A stretch of 64,000 bases of DNA from Tubiluchus corallicola (taxonomy: Eukaryota > Priapulida > Priapulimorpha > Priapulimorphida > Tubiluchidae): contig JAQGDQ010000064.1 of NCBI GenBank assembly GCA_030141605.1, positions 610,116-674,115 on the forward strand. Direction: 5' to 3'. Of this stretch, positions 12,734 through 24,818 are shown one piece after another. The stretch's first letter is position 1. Every line of letters begins with the position of its first letter. The notes beneath the pieces were generated by a model, which searched no databases, had not been told where the DNA came from, and saw nothing but the letters and a program-made list of their open reading frames with translations. The position numbers were made by a program, and so were the translations under genes.

Positions 12734-14167
12734 ATGGCATCTTATCCATGTACAGTCTGCTCTAAAGTCTGTAGGTCGAATCAGAATGCTATTTATTGTG
12801 ACAACTGTCAGAATTGGTGCCATCTGAAGTGCACATGCCTATCATTACAACAGTTTCAAAATTTAGCTAATTCTAGTGATACATACTTTTGCGTGCCTTG
12901 CATTAATTCGATATTACCACTTCAGATGGCAGACGATGATGACTTTTATGATTTTGTCCATTTTAGTTACTGCAATAGTGAAATTGAACAATTACTGTCA
13001 CTCAATTGTACAGCTAGTTTGTCCTCGTTTGATGATGATGATGACAAAGATCCCGACATTAATCATAATACTCTGTATGATAGCAAATACTATAAACTCA
13101 CCACGCTGCAGTCATCAGCCTTTTAGGATTTTAGCTTCATACATATTAATCCCAATAGCCTTCACAAACACTATCATGACATAACAGATGTGCTTCAGCA
13201 TTTTAAGAGGCCACCCGACATAATAGCGGTGTCGGAAACTCGAGTTAACGATAAAAATATTTTTTTATGTAATATACCCAATTACACTTTTTTACATACT
13301 GATTCTAATACAAGAGCAGGTGGGGTTGGACTTTACGTATCTAATCAGCTAAATTATGCTAAAATCACAAAATACTCTATCCAAAATGCTAATTCATCTC
13401 TTGCTTTTCAATCCAACATGCAGTGCGAAAATCTCTGGATACAGATAGAAACTAATATACATTCTAAGCATATTATCTTTGGTGTTGTTTACTGTCATCC
13501 AAATACTAACATTAGTCACTTTCATGAGGCAATGGATAACATTTTGTCCGACATTAATAAAACTGGCAAAATCAGTTATGTATGCGGTGATTTCAATCTT
13601 AACCTGCTTCACCATGAAACTAAATCATATATATCCGAATATCTCAATATGGTATTCTGCAATCAATTCACACCCATTATAACACGACCAACGAGACTTA
13701 CTCACACATCCAAAACACTTGTAGATCACATCTACACAAATAACCTAAAAGACTACATCATTCCAGGCATTATACTTTACCAAATCGCTGACCACTTGCC
13801 TATCTTTTGCATTGTCAAAAATTCAATTAGTAAACGTGCGAACTCAAAAGTAACAATCCGTGACAAGAGTAAATTCAATCAAGACGCTTTCTTGAACGAC
13901 TTAACTTATAAACTAAACAACGAATTTTTTGTGACAATGTCAATAAACGAAGCATTTGAAAAATTCATGAATATAATTACAGAAACTGTTAACTACCATG
14001 CACCGTATAAAACCTTGTCGAGAAAACAAACTAAGACATTTTACAAACCCTGGTTAACTCAAGGTATCCTAACTTCTATCAGAAAAAAAGTCAATTATAC
14101 AAAACTCATAAATTATCCGACAGCTTATATAAAAATGAATATTATCGTACTTATTGTAATAAACTAA
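12734..14167 (+). pseudogene. LINE ORF2 N-terminus: PHD finger plus APE endonuclease, with in-frame TAG
   Basis: From ATG 12734 the frame encodes a PHD finger with the full Cys4-His-Cys3 ligand set (C6, C9, C22, C25, H30, C33, C53, C56; aromatic W28). A low-complexity acidic linker (DDDDDKD) follows. TAG at 13124-13126 interrupts, and the same frame continues at once with an APE endonuclease: FIHINPNSLHKH, DIIAVSET, VYCHPN, GDFNLNLL, VDHIYTN and the catalytic ADHLPIF near 13790-13810. The reading frame is lost in an A-run near 14090, and TAA at 14165-14167 closes it. The TAG may be a simple mutation, or PHD and endonuclease may be joined by readthrough in this family. Confidence 0.75.
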
Positions 14168-16012
14168 ATCGAATAAAAGAACAGTCAAAACGTAACTATT
14201 ACTCAAAAGTGCTCCAAGGAAATAAAAATAATATGTGATTAACATGGAAAACCATAAATGAAATTACAAACTGTAAAGTGAAAAACCATTTTCAACCTAA
14301 CAAGTTAACACAATATGATAATGAGTACAATAACCATAAGGATATAAGTGAAATACTAAACCAGTTTTTTAGTAACATAGGTAGCAATATGGCGAGAAAG
14401 ATACCATACACTGAAGTAAAATTTGATTCTTTTTTGAAGAACCCAGTAAATAGCACATTTTTTATGTACCCTATATTAGAAAATGAAACATGTGCGGTAA
14501 TCAATAAGTTAATCATTAATAAATCTGCAGGTCCAGAGAATATTCCAATTTATTTTTATAAACTAGCTGTCAGCATTATTACACCATACTTAACGACACT
14601 TTATAATAAATCGATTACTGATGGCATATTTCCTAACATTTTAAAACTAGCAAAAATAATTCCAATTTATATCCAAGTCTGAATCACCCGAAAATCCCAC
14701 TAACTATAGACCTATTTCTTTACTCTCACCGGTTGCCAAAATATTTGAAAAACTCATCTTTATCCGCCTTGACAAATTCATTTCAACAAACAAAATACTA
14801 TCAGAACACCAATTTGGTTTCAGGAAAAATCACTCTACTGCCTTAGCTGTATCTGAACTAACCGATAGAATTCTTAATAATATCGACAAAAATGTATTTG
14901 TGTGTGGTATCTTCCTAGATCTTTCCAAGGCTTTTGACACTGTACAACATAATATATTACTGCAAAAAATGAAACATTATGGTATTAGAGGACTATCCCA
15001 AAATTTCTTTGCATCTTACTTGCACAACAGACAACAGTACACTTCCATTGGAGATACTAACTCAAATCTAACTACTATAACATGTGGAGTACCACAAGGC
15101 TCTACTCTAAGCCCGATATTGTTTCTTTTGTACATAAATGATCTTGTTAACAGTTCTAACTTCCACACTAGAATGTTTGCAGATGACACTAATCTATTTT
15201 TAACAGATACTAAGATAATTAATTTACAAACCTCAGTTAATAGTGAATTGCATAAGATTAATCAGTGGATGAAAGCTAACAAACTGTCTATGAACTATAA
15301 AAAGACAAAATACATGCTGATTACGCCTGGCCGCAAAACAGACACATATGAAAATTTCCAGATTTCAATGAATAATCAAATATTAACTAGGTCTAAAGAA
15401 ATTAAATACCTCGGTATGTTCATTGATGATAACTTAACATGGTCTACACAAATAAAACACATAACCTACAAAATTAGCAAAATCAATGGCATAATTGCGA
15501 GGATAAGACACTATGTAAATACAGATATACTAAAACTAATATACCATGCTTTGGTTTATTCTTATCTTCACTATGGGATTCTTGCCTGGGGCACTGCATC
15601 TTCAAATACTTTAAAACCAATACAAACTCATCAAAACATTATAGTTAAGCTGATGACATTTTCTGGTAGACGGGAACATGCAACGCCATCCTACATTAAA
15701 TTGGGCCTCTTAAAACTGAATGATATCTACAAACTCGAGCTTGCAAAATTTGTATACAAATTTAAGAATAACTTACTACCAGAATTGTTTCTAAATTACT
15801 ATACGCCAGCATCTGATATTCACAGTTACAACACTAGGTTTTCTACTAGCAGTTCTTTCTTCATCGAACGATTTAATACATCTAAGGGTCAAAGATCGTT
15901 AAAGTATCAGGGATCAGTATTATGGAACTCCCTACCTGCTCACATAACTTCTTTACCTCTGCATTCACTAAATAAACAGTACGCTAACGCACTTCTTGAA
16001 ACTTACAAATAA
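14168..16012 (+). pseudogene. LINE ORF2 reverse transcriptase and C-terminal part (two lesions)
   Basis: The frame resumes after the A-run frameshift near 14090 (SLYKNEYYRTYCNKLNRI), meets TGA at 14236-14238, continues to 14682, shifts again near 14672, and is then open to TAA at 16010-16012. RT landmarks: NYRPISLLSPVAKIFEKLI, HQFGFRKNHST, FLDLSKAFDTVQHNIL (about 14910-14950), GVPQGSTLSPILFLLYINDL, catalytic FADDTNLF (about 15176-15200), MNYKKTKYM and KYLGMFIDDNL. The C-terminal region ends with the usual LWNSLP motif (about 15922-15942). Reverse transcription would prime at a nicked target. With only three lesions the original sequence of this copy is easily read. Confidence 0.85.
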
Positions 16013-16816
16013 ATCAGTTTTTTGTCTATTAGATGTACATTCTTGTATCTTTTGCTGAAAAACATTTTTTATAAGGTGCAAACTCACTTTCTATAATGTA
16101 CAATAATGAACATGCTTCTTATATTACAGGCAAACACAGTCAGGAAAATGGACATAATGATTTCACTCAGAAACAATTGTGAGGTATTTTCAATGAGTTG
16201 CTTAGTAGTTCATAAATTTGTCATGGCTTTTGGTATTTGATTTTTGTTTTTTTGCTGTTGTATTTTTCTTTTTGTATTTCTGCACGTTTATGTATTTTTT
16301 AATATAGTTGTGTCTACTGTCATTAGCGTCCTTTTGTTTACTGTCCTTTGAGAAGGGTGGTTGATTCGATAACCTTTGGTTTTTTGCCACCCTTTCTCCT
16401 ATGTTCGTTTGTATTTTTGTGTATTTTATTGTCAAATCATTGTATATTTATAGAGGAAAATAAAATTACTATTACTTTTAGTTCTTGTAGGTTAGAAAAT
16501 AGATTCGAACATAGGCTAGAGGAGTATGACAACTACAACAAAGATACGTATCACATCCGAAGATTACAGCATCTACCACAACTGAAATGTAAGATATAAT
16601 CATTAATCAATTATAACGTCGCAAATTTGCTCAGTTACCACTATCATCACTGTCATGTCAGTACGGGAAAACTTTGCTTATGTCATGGCAATTTTTGTCG
16701 GCGACCAGCAGACAATTTTTTTCAGTTCAAAAATTTATTTATCTAGACAGTTTATCCATCTAGACAGTTTTGATTTATTTTTATTCTCTAAGAGTAATAC
16801 AGCTGCGGCTCTGGAC

Positions 16817-18159
16817 TAGGGGTGAGCATCGAACGTTCGAATCGAGTTTTTTAGTTCTAATTCGATTCGAACATAAAACTACAGATTCGAATTATTCAGC
16901 ACTTCAACCACACACGTTCTTTGTCATTAAAACGTTTGAAACATCATGCAATTAGCGCAATTTAGATTTCTGTGCACATCATCCATCATCATCATCCAAT
17001 GAATCATACGTCCAGGGACATGATTCTGCTCACCTTCCTATGCCAGGACTCCCTGCTTGCCGCAATGATCCAAGTGCATTTATTTCCAACGATCAATGCT
17101 GAAGTGTTTAAATCTTTCTGTGCAAAATCTAAATATGTTAACACTTGTCCTCCTGCAGGTTTTTTAGCTGGTTCCATGGTTTGTTAAAGAGCTATCTTCA
17201 CTGGAATATCATCAGGTAGTCTAAGCATATGCCCAATCCATCTTAAACGGCGTCTTTTTATTTTTCTTGTCCAAGGTTCTTCTTTTATTTTTTCATATAG
17301 ATCTTTGTTTGAAATTTTCTTTGGCCATCTAATACCTTAAATGTTTCTGTAATTTCGCCTTTGAAATGCATCAATTTCAGCTTTATGATTTGCTTTTAAT
17401 GTCCAGAGCTCAGAGTTATACAGAAATACAGTTTCAACTAAGGCTGAGAATATTCAAATTTTTGTTTCCAAAGAAATCTTCCTAGTTTCAAAAACTTTTG
17501 TGAGTTTTGAGTAAGCTGATAATGCCATTATCTTCAGGCTTGATATGTCGCCTTCTGTTGCTACCAGACTACTGAGATACTTGCATCTTTGCCAGTTCAG
17601 TTTCTCCTCTATTGAGTTTTTTATTCATCTATTTTTTCTTTGTTTCTGTGCACAATTTTGAAACAAAGTTTCTTAATATGCACGATCTTTGTAAGACTAA
17701 TTTTTGTTGGTGGTTCGAAAACTTGCTCGGAAATCTTTCAATCTAAATTCGAATTCGATTCAAATTCGAAATGTTGAAGTGCGGTTCGAGTCGAGTTCGA
17801 AAGTCACAAATTCAATTTCTGGTAGAGAATGCTCAGCCGTAGTGAGTATCGAACATGCAAGTTCGAACGTTCGAATTCGCTTTTTTAGTTAGAATTCGAT
17901 TTGAACCATTAATTATGGATTCTAACAATTCACGACTTCAACTGCATACGTTCCTTAACATTGAAACAGCATGCGATCAACCCAGCTAGCTGTGATTTTT
18001 GTGCTAAATTTTTAACAAATTACTGCTGCCTTTACTGCCTTAAGAAAGTTAAGAGATATGCATGATCTTTTTGAGACTGCTTTTTATGTAATTTGATTGG
18101 AGTTTGAAAGTGAAACGTTTGATTCAAATTCGCTTTCTGATAGAGAATGGTCACTCCTA
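16817..18159. mobile_element. Degenerate hAT-like terminal sequences, two adjacent units
   Basis: The sequence starts with TAGGGGTGAGCATCGAACG at 16817 and ends with an inverted version, TCACTCCTA, at 18159. In the middle (17821-17842) a right-hand end (GAATGCTCAGCCGTA) abuts a left-hand end (TAGTGAGTATCGAAC). The subterminal parts are rich in ATTCGAATTCG-like palindromes. This suggests two related nonautonomous units side by side, 16817-17841 and 17840-18159. The first carries a LINE tail inside. I found no matching 8-bp target duplication, so the hAT assignment rests on the look of the ends. Confidence 0.5.
16975..17645 (-). mobile_element. LINE 3' fragment (RT C-terminal part), minus strand
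   Basis: Minus-strand translation, with several stops and frameshifts, gives blocks of a LINE C-terminal domain: FLYNSELWTLKANHKAE-like, IDAFQRR, KKISN, then a basic block before WIGHMLRLPDD-like and PAGGQVLTY. The RRRLRW-GHxLRLPDD pattern is typical of RTE-like and some R1-like elements. The 3' end is marked by a run of CAT/ATG triplets at about 16980-16998. It sits inside the hAT-like ends at 16817-17841. Exact borders are uncertain. Confidence 0.55.
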
Positions 18160-18357
18160 AATATTACTCAATAGCACTCTTATCCTCAATAGCATATCTG
18201 ACAGTTACTATGCATTGCAAGTGATTTTTTAAGTTATTTAACTAATCTAAGAGCAAGCATTTGAATTTACCCATTGACAAACAAACTGTTAACTAATTTC
18301 AGCAGTCCTATTATGCAACTAACAGACTAACCAAAAAATAAAAACTAATGTGATGTG

Positions 18358-18660
18358 TATCATTATCATTATCATACGATCAGTGCTGAAGTGTTTAAAT
18401 CTTTCTGTGTGTTAACATTTGTTCTCTTGCAGGTTCTTTGACGGGGTCTATGGCTTGTTGAAGTGCCATCTTCACTGGATTATCATCAAGTAGTCTAAGC
18501 ATATACCCAATCCATCTTAAATGGCTCTTTTTTATTTTTCTTGTCTTCTTTTATTTTTTCATATAGGTCCTTATTTAAGATTTTCTTTGGTGATCTGATA
18601 ACCAGAATGTTTCGGGGATTTCTCCTTTGAAACTCATTGATTTCAGCTTTATGATTTATG
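18358..18660 (-). mobile_element. Second copy of the same LINE 3' fragment
   Basis: It aligns by eye over about 300 bp with the fragment at 17090-17390 (shared AGTGCTGAAGTGTTTAAATC, then AGTCTAAGCATAT and CCAATCCATCTTAAA). It is shorter, has a deletion in the middle, and ends with an ATT/ATC-rich run at 18358-18374 as its 3' tail. Same orientation (minus) as the first copy. Confidence 0.6.
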
Positions 18661-19170
18661 TGATGTATAATAATTAAACATGGATATTTTAATAATTGAA
18701 AATTTGTAATTTCATTTCAATTTTTCCAACCATATTGAAAAAATAAAACTTAAAACTCTACTTCACAACATTATAAACTGAAACATGATCATACTGTTGA
18801 AATTCTGTCTCTTTGCAAAAACTATCTCAGAACCTAGATTCTTAACTTAGTCAGTTTCCATTTGGCCTGGTAAATGGAAAATAAAATGGCAGTTCATTAC
18901 CTCTATGGATTTCAGAGTCAGACAACTAATAGGGCTGCAAAAAGTAATGCATTTTGCGTAAATAAACACTGTGTAACATTGCACTTTCATATAAACCCCT
19001 AAGACAAAAACTAAAGTTCCACAGTTTAATTAGAAATGACTGGAAACATAACTATATTTGGACAGTCGTGGCATGGTAATACTAACTATACAGTGAAGAA
19101 TTGAAGGAATATGCCATTCTACAAAATGCAATCCAATTGTGATCTAAAAACAACAATAGCAATCTCACAG
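18661..19170. other. SNRNP40 3' flank, no gene seen
   Basis: AT-rich sequence downstream of the minus-strand SNRNP40 stop. It presumably holds that gene's 3' UTR and poly(A) site, but I could not pick a convincing signal. No coding or repeat structure was recognised. Confidence 0.4.
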
Positions 19171-21744
19171 CTAGGAATCAATTTCTCCGAGGTATATCTT
19201 TTTATCACTAGAACAAGAAACAATAATTGGCTCATGCGGATGAAAGTCGACTTCGTTTACAGAACCATTGTGCCCCGGCAGCTTGTACATGATGCGTCGC
19301 GATGTTGTGTCCCACACATAAACAAATCTGTCTGCTGAACCAGCTGTAATTTTGCTCCCATTTGGAGCCCATGCACATTTAATCAAGTTCTTTTCAAAGT
19401 TGTGCTGGTGACCTTGAAAAATTTTAACACAACGCTCAAGTGGGGCAAATGGCCGTACATCCCAGATCCGCAATGTGTTGTCCATAGCATTTGACAGGAG
19501 GTATGAACCATCAGGACTGAGACGAAAACCTAAACAAAAAACATGTGGTTATAACGGTCATAGATAAAAGATAAAAAAATATGTAGCAAAGTGAGTATCT
19601 GGGCACATATTACAAAAAATTCTGGTGACATTAACATGTGCGCTGATGGGAAACACCTGATGAAGGCAATTAAAAATAAACAGACAATACATTTTCATTA
19701 AGCAAATTGCATTCAAAATTTCATAAAAAAACTTTATAGTACCTGTTGGGGTATCTGTGTGACCTGTCATGGTATAAAGTAAAGCATTCTTCCTTAAATC
19801 CCACACTTTGATGCAATTGTCAATTCCACCAGAAATGATCTGCTCAGATGTGTCATTGAATGTAACAGCAGTTACCTACAAATGCAAAACAATATGGAAT
19901 AAGTTCAAGACTTTTGAACACAAACACTATGCAATAAAATCTTCTTGAAAACATGAAAAAATCTTTCTACAGTACTTCTAAATCTTTGCTTTCACTTGCA
20001 AAACTGCTGTTCCACGAATAATCCAAGCCCTTATATAATCTACCACTTAATTTCAGCAACATGTATAACATACTATCAGCTATCATCCTAATGATCCTTT
20101 ACTCCAATTTACACTAGGCAGAAAATACTCTAACGGTACATTAATCTGGATCTACTGTAAAGAGTGACACAACCATGACCTCTACTGGGACAGCACTTTC
20201 CTGATTACCTCCCTGATATGATCACAGAAGATGTACACATTCAGGACCTGAATTAATTTCATAACAGAAATAGAATATGTACAGTCCTGGATCCTTTCAC
20301 TATGCTCTTTGCTAATACAGCACTGCCCTAACTGAGCATGTTTCGTTATATGCGGGACCGACAACATGTTTTTAATGACACAGAGACACAATGTACACCA
20401 CAGCAGCTTGTAGCATGATTATATTTACTAATTCTCGCAGCATGCATGGTGTGTATATGTTGCTACAAAAAAATCTACAAAAATCAATGGATTCGTCTGA
20501 GGGCACTACATAAGATACTAACCAAGAGCTTCACTCAATGACACTTCATTTACCAGTGCAAAATAACTTACCTGGTAAGTGTTTTGGAACGTTTGCAATG
20601 CTCCCCTTTTACGTTGATCCCATAATTTCACTGTACAATCATCACTGCCAGTACAAATCAACTGAGGTCCACGACGTGCTGGATAGCAGCTGTTAACAAA
20701 ACTGGTGTGACCTTTCAACTTTTTAACTCTTTCTCCTGAAATACAGTAAAAGACTTTAAAATAAAAGAACAAATTTATAATGTGACCCTAGAAAGAAGAA
20801 ATGACTACAGTGAACAATGTAAAGGCTTCAGTTTGTCAGTGTCAAACAAAAATTTGTAGTTATATTAACATTATGATAATGTACTCACACTAATCAACAC
20901 TAATTATTAATTAATAAGTTATTCTTCTTTAGTCTCAAGTTTACAGATACATTTCGAAAAAATTAATGATTAACATGCATGTATTAAAAGAAATAAACAT
21001 TTTGCAATACTGTCATTTCCATTTATGAGTATAATTTCCTAACATAATGACTACCAATACCTGTACTTCCGGTACTTTTCCCCCCTCCAAAAAAATTGTA
21101 AATGGCATAAACTTATGACAATTTATGTAATAGTACATAATTAGTTTGCATGCTAATTTATATAGTTTTGCAATTAATAGATGATTTCTTATATTTATCA
21201 GGTTCAGCTAACAACTTGAAAAAACACAAATCGCAATTCTTAAATTCTCAGCACAAATAACAGTCGATTCCAATATTAACATGGTGACACAAGGTGATCT
21301 GCAAGGTTCACCACATTATGTAATGTTACATAGACCCAACTTACCACTGTGCATGTCCCACAACATCACAGTCTTATCAGTAGAAGCGGTGAAGAGTGTA
21401 GATCCATCTGGAGAAAAATGAAGTTCTTGAACAGCACCAGTGTGACCTTTCAACACAGCAAAGTTTTCACATTCACCATAAACATTCCACAAGTAGATTA
21501 ATCTGTCAAAACCTGAAGATGCTAAACATGTGCCTTCTGGATGGAACTTGATTGTGTAAATCTCTCCTTCATGTCCTGCTAGCAGCATAATTGGAGCAAG
21601 AAGACTTGAGGTTCGCTGTAAAGCTCCTTCGACAACAGCTTGGCTTCCAGAAGATAGCACGCTAACTTCGCCACCTCTTTGACGCTTTGAAGGAACGACA
21701 GCTCCATAGTCCTGCTCTCTTTGACGCTTATCCGAAACCGGCAT
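19171..21744 (-). CDS. SNRNP40: SNRNP40, U5 snRNP 40 kDa WD40 protein, complete
   Basis: Four coding exons on the minus strand: 21744-21345, 20735-20572, 19875-19743, 19529-19171. GT/AG borders and phases 1,0,1 give 1056 nt, 351 aa (human 357). After a short basic N-terminus (SKRQRG) come seven WD40 repeats, beginning APIMLLAGHEGEIYTIKFHP. Further near-identical blocks are LKGHTSFVNSCYPARRGPQL, TFQNTYQ, SNAMDNTLRIWDVRPFAP, KIFQGHQHNFEKNL and GSADRFVYVWDTTSRR, and the end is KIYLGEIDS. The protein is a U5 and tri-snRNP component, a propeller scaffold in the spliceosome, probably contacting PRP8 and the U5 200K helicase. The start is ATG 21744. A splice-acceptor-like GCCAG ends at 21759, 14 nt upstream, so a 5' UTR intron or trans-spliced leader is possible. 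Introns are small to medium (130-610 bp) and otherwise plain. Confidence 0.95.
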
Positions 21745-21758
21745 GTTTACTTCCTTAT

Positions 21759-22320
21759 CTGGCAACAAAGTTTTAAAGATAATTAAATAAAATTAGGTTA
21801 AAAAACAATATATGTAGCATGTTTCAAGTTATGTAATGTCCATGAATGAATTTGTGACATTAAAAGTGTAACAAGCCTTTACTTTTCAAGTACCAAGTTG
21901 CTTGAGCAAGGCAATGGTGCCCTTATGGCATTATAGTCAAAGCAATTATAGTTAGTGAAAGTTTTACAACTACTGATAAATTTGGATTTTCAGGATGTCA
22001 ATTTAAATATTATCCTAATTTACAAAACTATATGAAGTATATTTAGAAAATAAATATTTTTCCTATCAGCGTCAACTTGTGAACTTAATTCATGGACCTT
22101 GTTTTTATACTAGCCAACCTGTTTTAATTACTGGTTTAAAGGTCATTTTGTAATATGGCCTGGTACTATATACTGGTTACGTAAATTGGAATTTAGTTCA
22201 AATTGGCTTATTATTTTCCCTAAAAAAATCATCTGAGATTCTAAAACTTAAAATGATTGGTGAAAGGCAATCAAAACCTTTTGGCATTTTTTGATAAAAT
22301 TGCATTAGCACAGCAAAAAT
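21759..22320. other. Upstream of SNRNP40, no gene seen
   Basis: AT-rich sequence before the foldback repeat. It could contain part of the SNRNP40 5' UTR intron. No open frame or family motif was recognised. Confidence 0.4.
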
Positions 22321-22750
22321 CTCCTCGTTAGCTATCTAAGCATATGGGTGCCTCCCTGTTACAAACATTTGTGTTCCTGTATGCCCGCACTTTCCCTGAG
22401 TTTCACATTCTATGGGAAACCAATAAAATTGCTTTGTAACCTCGGTGAAGATTTATATCGTTTAGTTGTCTGGCTGTAAAAGTGCTGATATAACCAAAGA
22501 AAAGTTTGTAATTGGCAGCCACCCATATGGTTAGATAGCTAATGAGCTAGTGAACAGCATGTTTTTCCTAAGGTGTTACAAACTTTTATTTCGTTACACT
22601 TGCACTTTAAACATAAAATGAACAATATGTATGCAAGTTGAGGTGTTACAAACTCTTCTTTGGTTATCAGCAGTTTTAATTACACGCAGATATGCAGGCA
22701 GACAACTAAACAATATGAATCTTCACCGAGGTTACAAAGCAATTTTGACA
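22321..22750. repeat. Foldback repeat with interleaved inverted arms (nested element)
   Basis: Two inverted pairs interlock. Pair a: about 22324-22356 with 22515-22550 (core CATATGGGTG versus CACCCATATG, plus TTAGCTATCTAA versus TTAGATAGCTAA). Pair b: about 22425-22510 with 22646-22748 (core GCTTTGTAACCTCGGTGAAG versus its complement). The order a-b-a'-b' fits one copy of a roughly 130-bp unit (22425-22550) inserted inside an inverted copy of itself. There is no coding capacity. Confidence 0.7.
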
Positions 22751-23426
22751 ATCTTAGTTCCTATTTGTTTTTAAATCCCTGGTGTTTGAATTGCATAGGG
22801 TAAATAAACTTGGATAGGAGAGAAATGAGGTGTTGCAATGCTTCATTCAGTAAGGTGAAGTGTATTTCAGGCCATGCCGAAACGAAACTCGAATATCAAA
22901 CCACATTTATTACTATTTTTACATTCAATATTGAATAACGATCGTCGAATGTCAAGCCAACTTGAGACTGGTAAGATGCTCTAAAGTACTCGGAAGAACA
23001 AAAAAATAAAGGAAAACAGAGAAAAACCGTTTTCGGAAAACGTTTCGGTGGAATAAGAAATCTTTCAATTCTCTGTACGCTAAACGCTAAACCGCTCTTG
23101 GTTTGTTTTTAGAATCACCCTTTTTCAACGACTCAACTTAACATATAACTTAAGTTCGGACATCAGTTAAACACAACTTTTGTTATTTAACGTCGATGCG
23201 TAAAACACCATATTAAAATTCTTATGCACTTGTTACAGAGGCCTGTAATACCTGTCTGCAGGTGGCATCTACCCTGGACAGTGTAATTATGATGCTGATT
23301 ATAAAATGAGACGAGGGTATCATGCTGAACTATCGCAGATGTATGACATTTCCATTGGTATCACTAACCATAAACAATAAAGCAACAACATCATCATGTT
23401 GTTTCCTTAATGATTTAAGGAAAATC
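22751..23426. other. Possible distal 5' region of SNRNP40, no gene seen
   Basis: Nothing coding was recognised. A palindrome, CGTTTTCGGAAAACG, lies at about 23029-23043. The stretch 22860-23110 has more CpG and less poly-A/T than its surroundings and could be a promoter or noncoding first exon of the minus-strand SNRNP40 gene; this is inference only. Confidence 0.3.
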
Positions 23427-24650
23427 ATTTAATGATTCCTTACTTTCTGGAGTCTTTCCATCATTATGTAAAGAAATGCTTATTCAGCCATTACTGAAAA
23501 AAATCTTGAGCATAAATTCTACAATTATCGTCCAGTGCTAATCTATCATTTGTGTCAAAAATTATAGAAAGAGCCGCTGCTGAACAAATGAATGATTATC
23601 TCACTGATAATAATTCCTTTGAACCATTGCAATCTGTATATTATCATATTAAATATCATCGTCTTCATCGTCTCATATTAAAAGTGGAATTTACAGATCT
23701 AAGAGGGAAACTACTCCAATAGTTTCATTATTTTCTAACGCAGAGAAGGCAAAGACTAGTTTTAAATGGTGTAACCACTTCCTGGAGAAATGTAACCAGT
23801 GGCATTGCTCAAGGGACTTTGTCGGGACCTTATTGTTTTCTTATTTTTATCAATGATGTTACTGATTGTGTATACCCTGACACACGTATACCACTGTTTG
23901 TTGGTGATATAAAACCTTACTGTCCAATTGGAAATTCCTCTGATCAAGAGACCTTATAAGCTGACCTGTCTGAAATTGACTGGTGGTGTGACAACTGGTT
24001 AATGTCCCTGAAACGTAGTAAATGCAGCACACTTCATATTCATTCTAGTTCTGTGATACCTTATTATCTCAGACATGGTGTTTATGAAGAAAATTCATTT
24101 GTACGTAATTTAGGTATATTAATCTCAAACAGCGTGAAGTGGAATTCACATATTATTTCTCAGGCCAATAGACGCATTGGAATGATAAAACGCTGCATTT
24201 CATCACGTAGTGCAAAAGTCACTGTACCTCTTTATAAAGCTGCAGTTAGGCCAGTACTAGAATATGCATGCGTTGTTTTGTCACCACAGTATGTTGCTCT
24301 TAAAATGCTTTAGAAAAAACTCAATTAAGATGTATTAGTCTGGCCTCGATCTAATATTTAACCTGCCTCTGTATCGTCTCTTGAACAATGCCATGATGCT
24401 ATAGATCTTATTAACTGTTATAAAGTTATTAGTGGCAGCTCTATTTTGTGTAGTGACAATTCTAGACCACTACGTGATTTACGTGGACACAGTTCTAAAT
24501 TATTTGTGCAATACTCTCGCACTAGTATCTGAGCTCATTTCTTCTCTTCTCGTGTTGTGGGCCTTTGGAATTCGCTTAATAGTGAAACAGTAGACGCTTC
24601 AAATCTGCCGCAATTTCTGGGCAAATTGTTGAGGAGAGACCGTCAATAAC
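23427..24650 (+). mobile_element. Dead CR1-like LINE reverse transcriptase
   Basis: The plus strand carries RT blocks in order, with stops and frameshifts between them: a YNYRPV-like block near 23523, RRQRLVLNGVTTSW then SGIAQGTLSGPYCFLIFIND (about 23800-23860), FVGDIK in the place of the catalytic FADD box (about 23898), WWCDNWLMSLKRSKC, an open run NLGILISNSVKWNSHI through VLEYACVVLSP (24100-24290), and near the end FFSSRVVGLWNSLNS (about 24540-24585). The change of FADD to FVGD removes one of the two adjacent catalytic aspartates. The copy is old and immobile. Confidence 0.75.
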
Positions 24651-24818
24651 CTTGTTGTGATTAGACTTCGCAAGCAAGTATCCATCCCCTTGTTGGTGCG
24701 CCGTACGCCGGGATGCGTCAGAACTCACAAGTCCAAGAAACTGCAGTACAGATAACAAAGCAGAATGACTGTACAGTGTACATACCGTTTATTGCGTTGA
24801 GCGTGTTGAATAATTTAC

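Larger units (their letters stand above)
12105..16485 (+). mobile_element. CR1/L2-type LINE, 5'-truncated, near complete but inactivated
   Basis: The element holds, in order, an ORF1 with an FP-like domain, a PHD finger, an APE-type endonuclease and a reverse transcriptase with C-terminal region. The 5' end falls inside the coiled-coil part of ORF1. The 3' UTR runs past the RT stop at 16012 to about 16480, ending in AAATAAA and a doubled ATTACT, a typical short-repeat LINE tail. Inactivating changes seen: TAG at 13124-13126, a frameshift in an A-run near 14090, TGA at 14236-14238 and a frameshift near 14672. The few lesions indicate a fairly young copy. PHD fingers are known from CR1-like retrotransposons. 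No target-site duplication was identified. Confidence 0.85.

Noticed and set aside
12734-16012. The LINE PHD, endonuclease and RT as host genes
   Set aside because: The PHD-endonuclease-RT order, frameshifts and LINE 3' tail show a retrotransposon.
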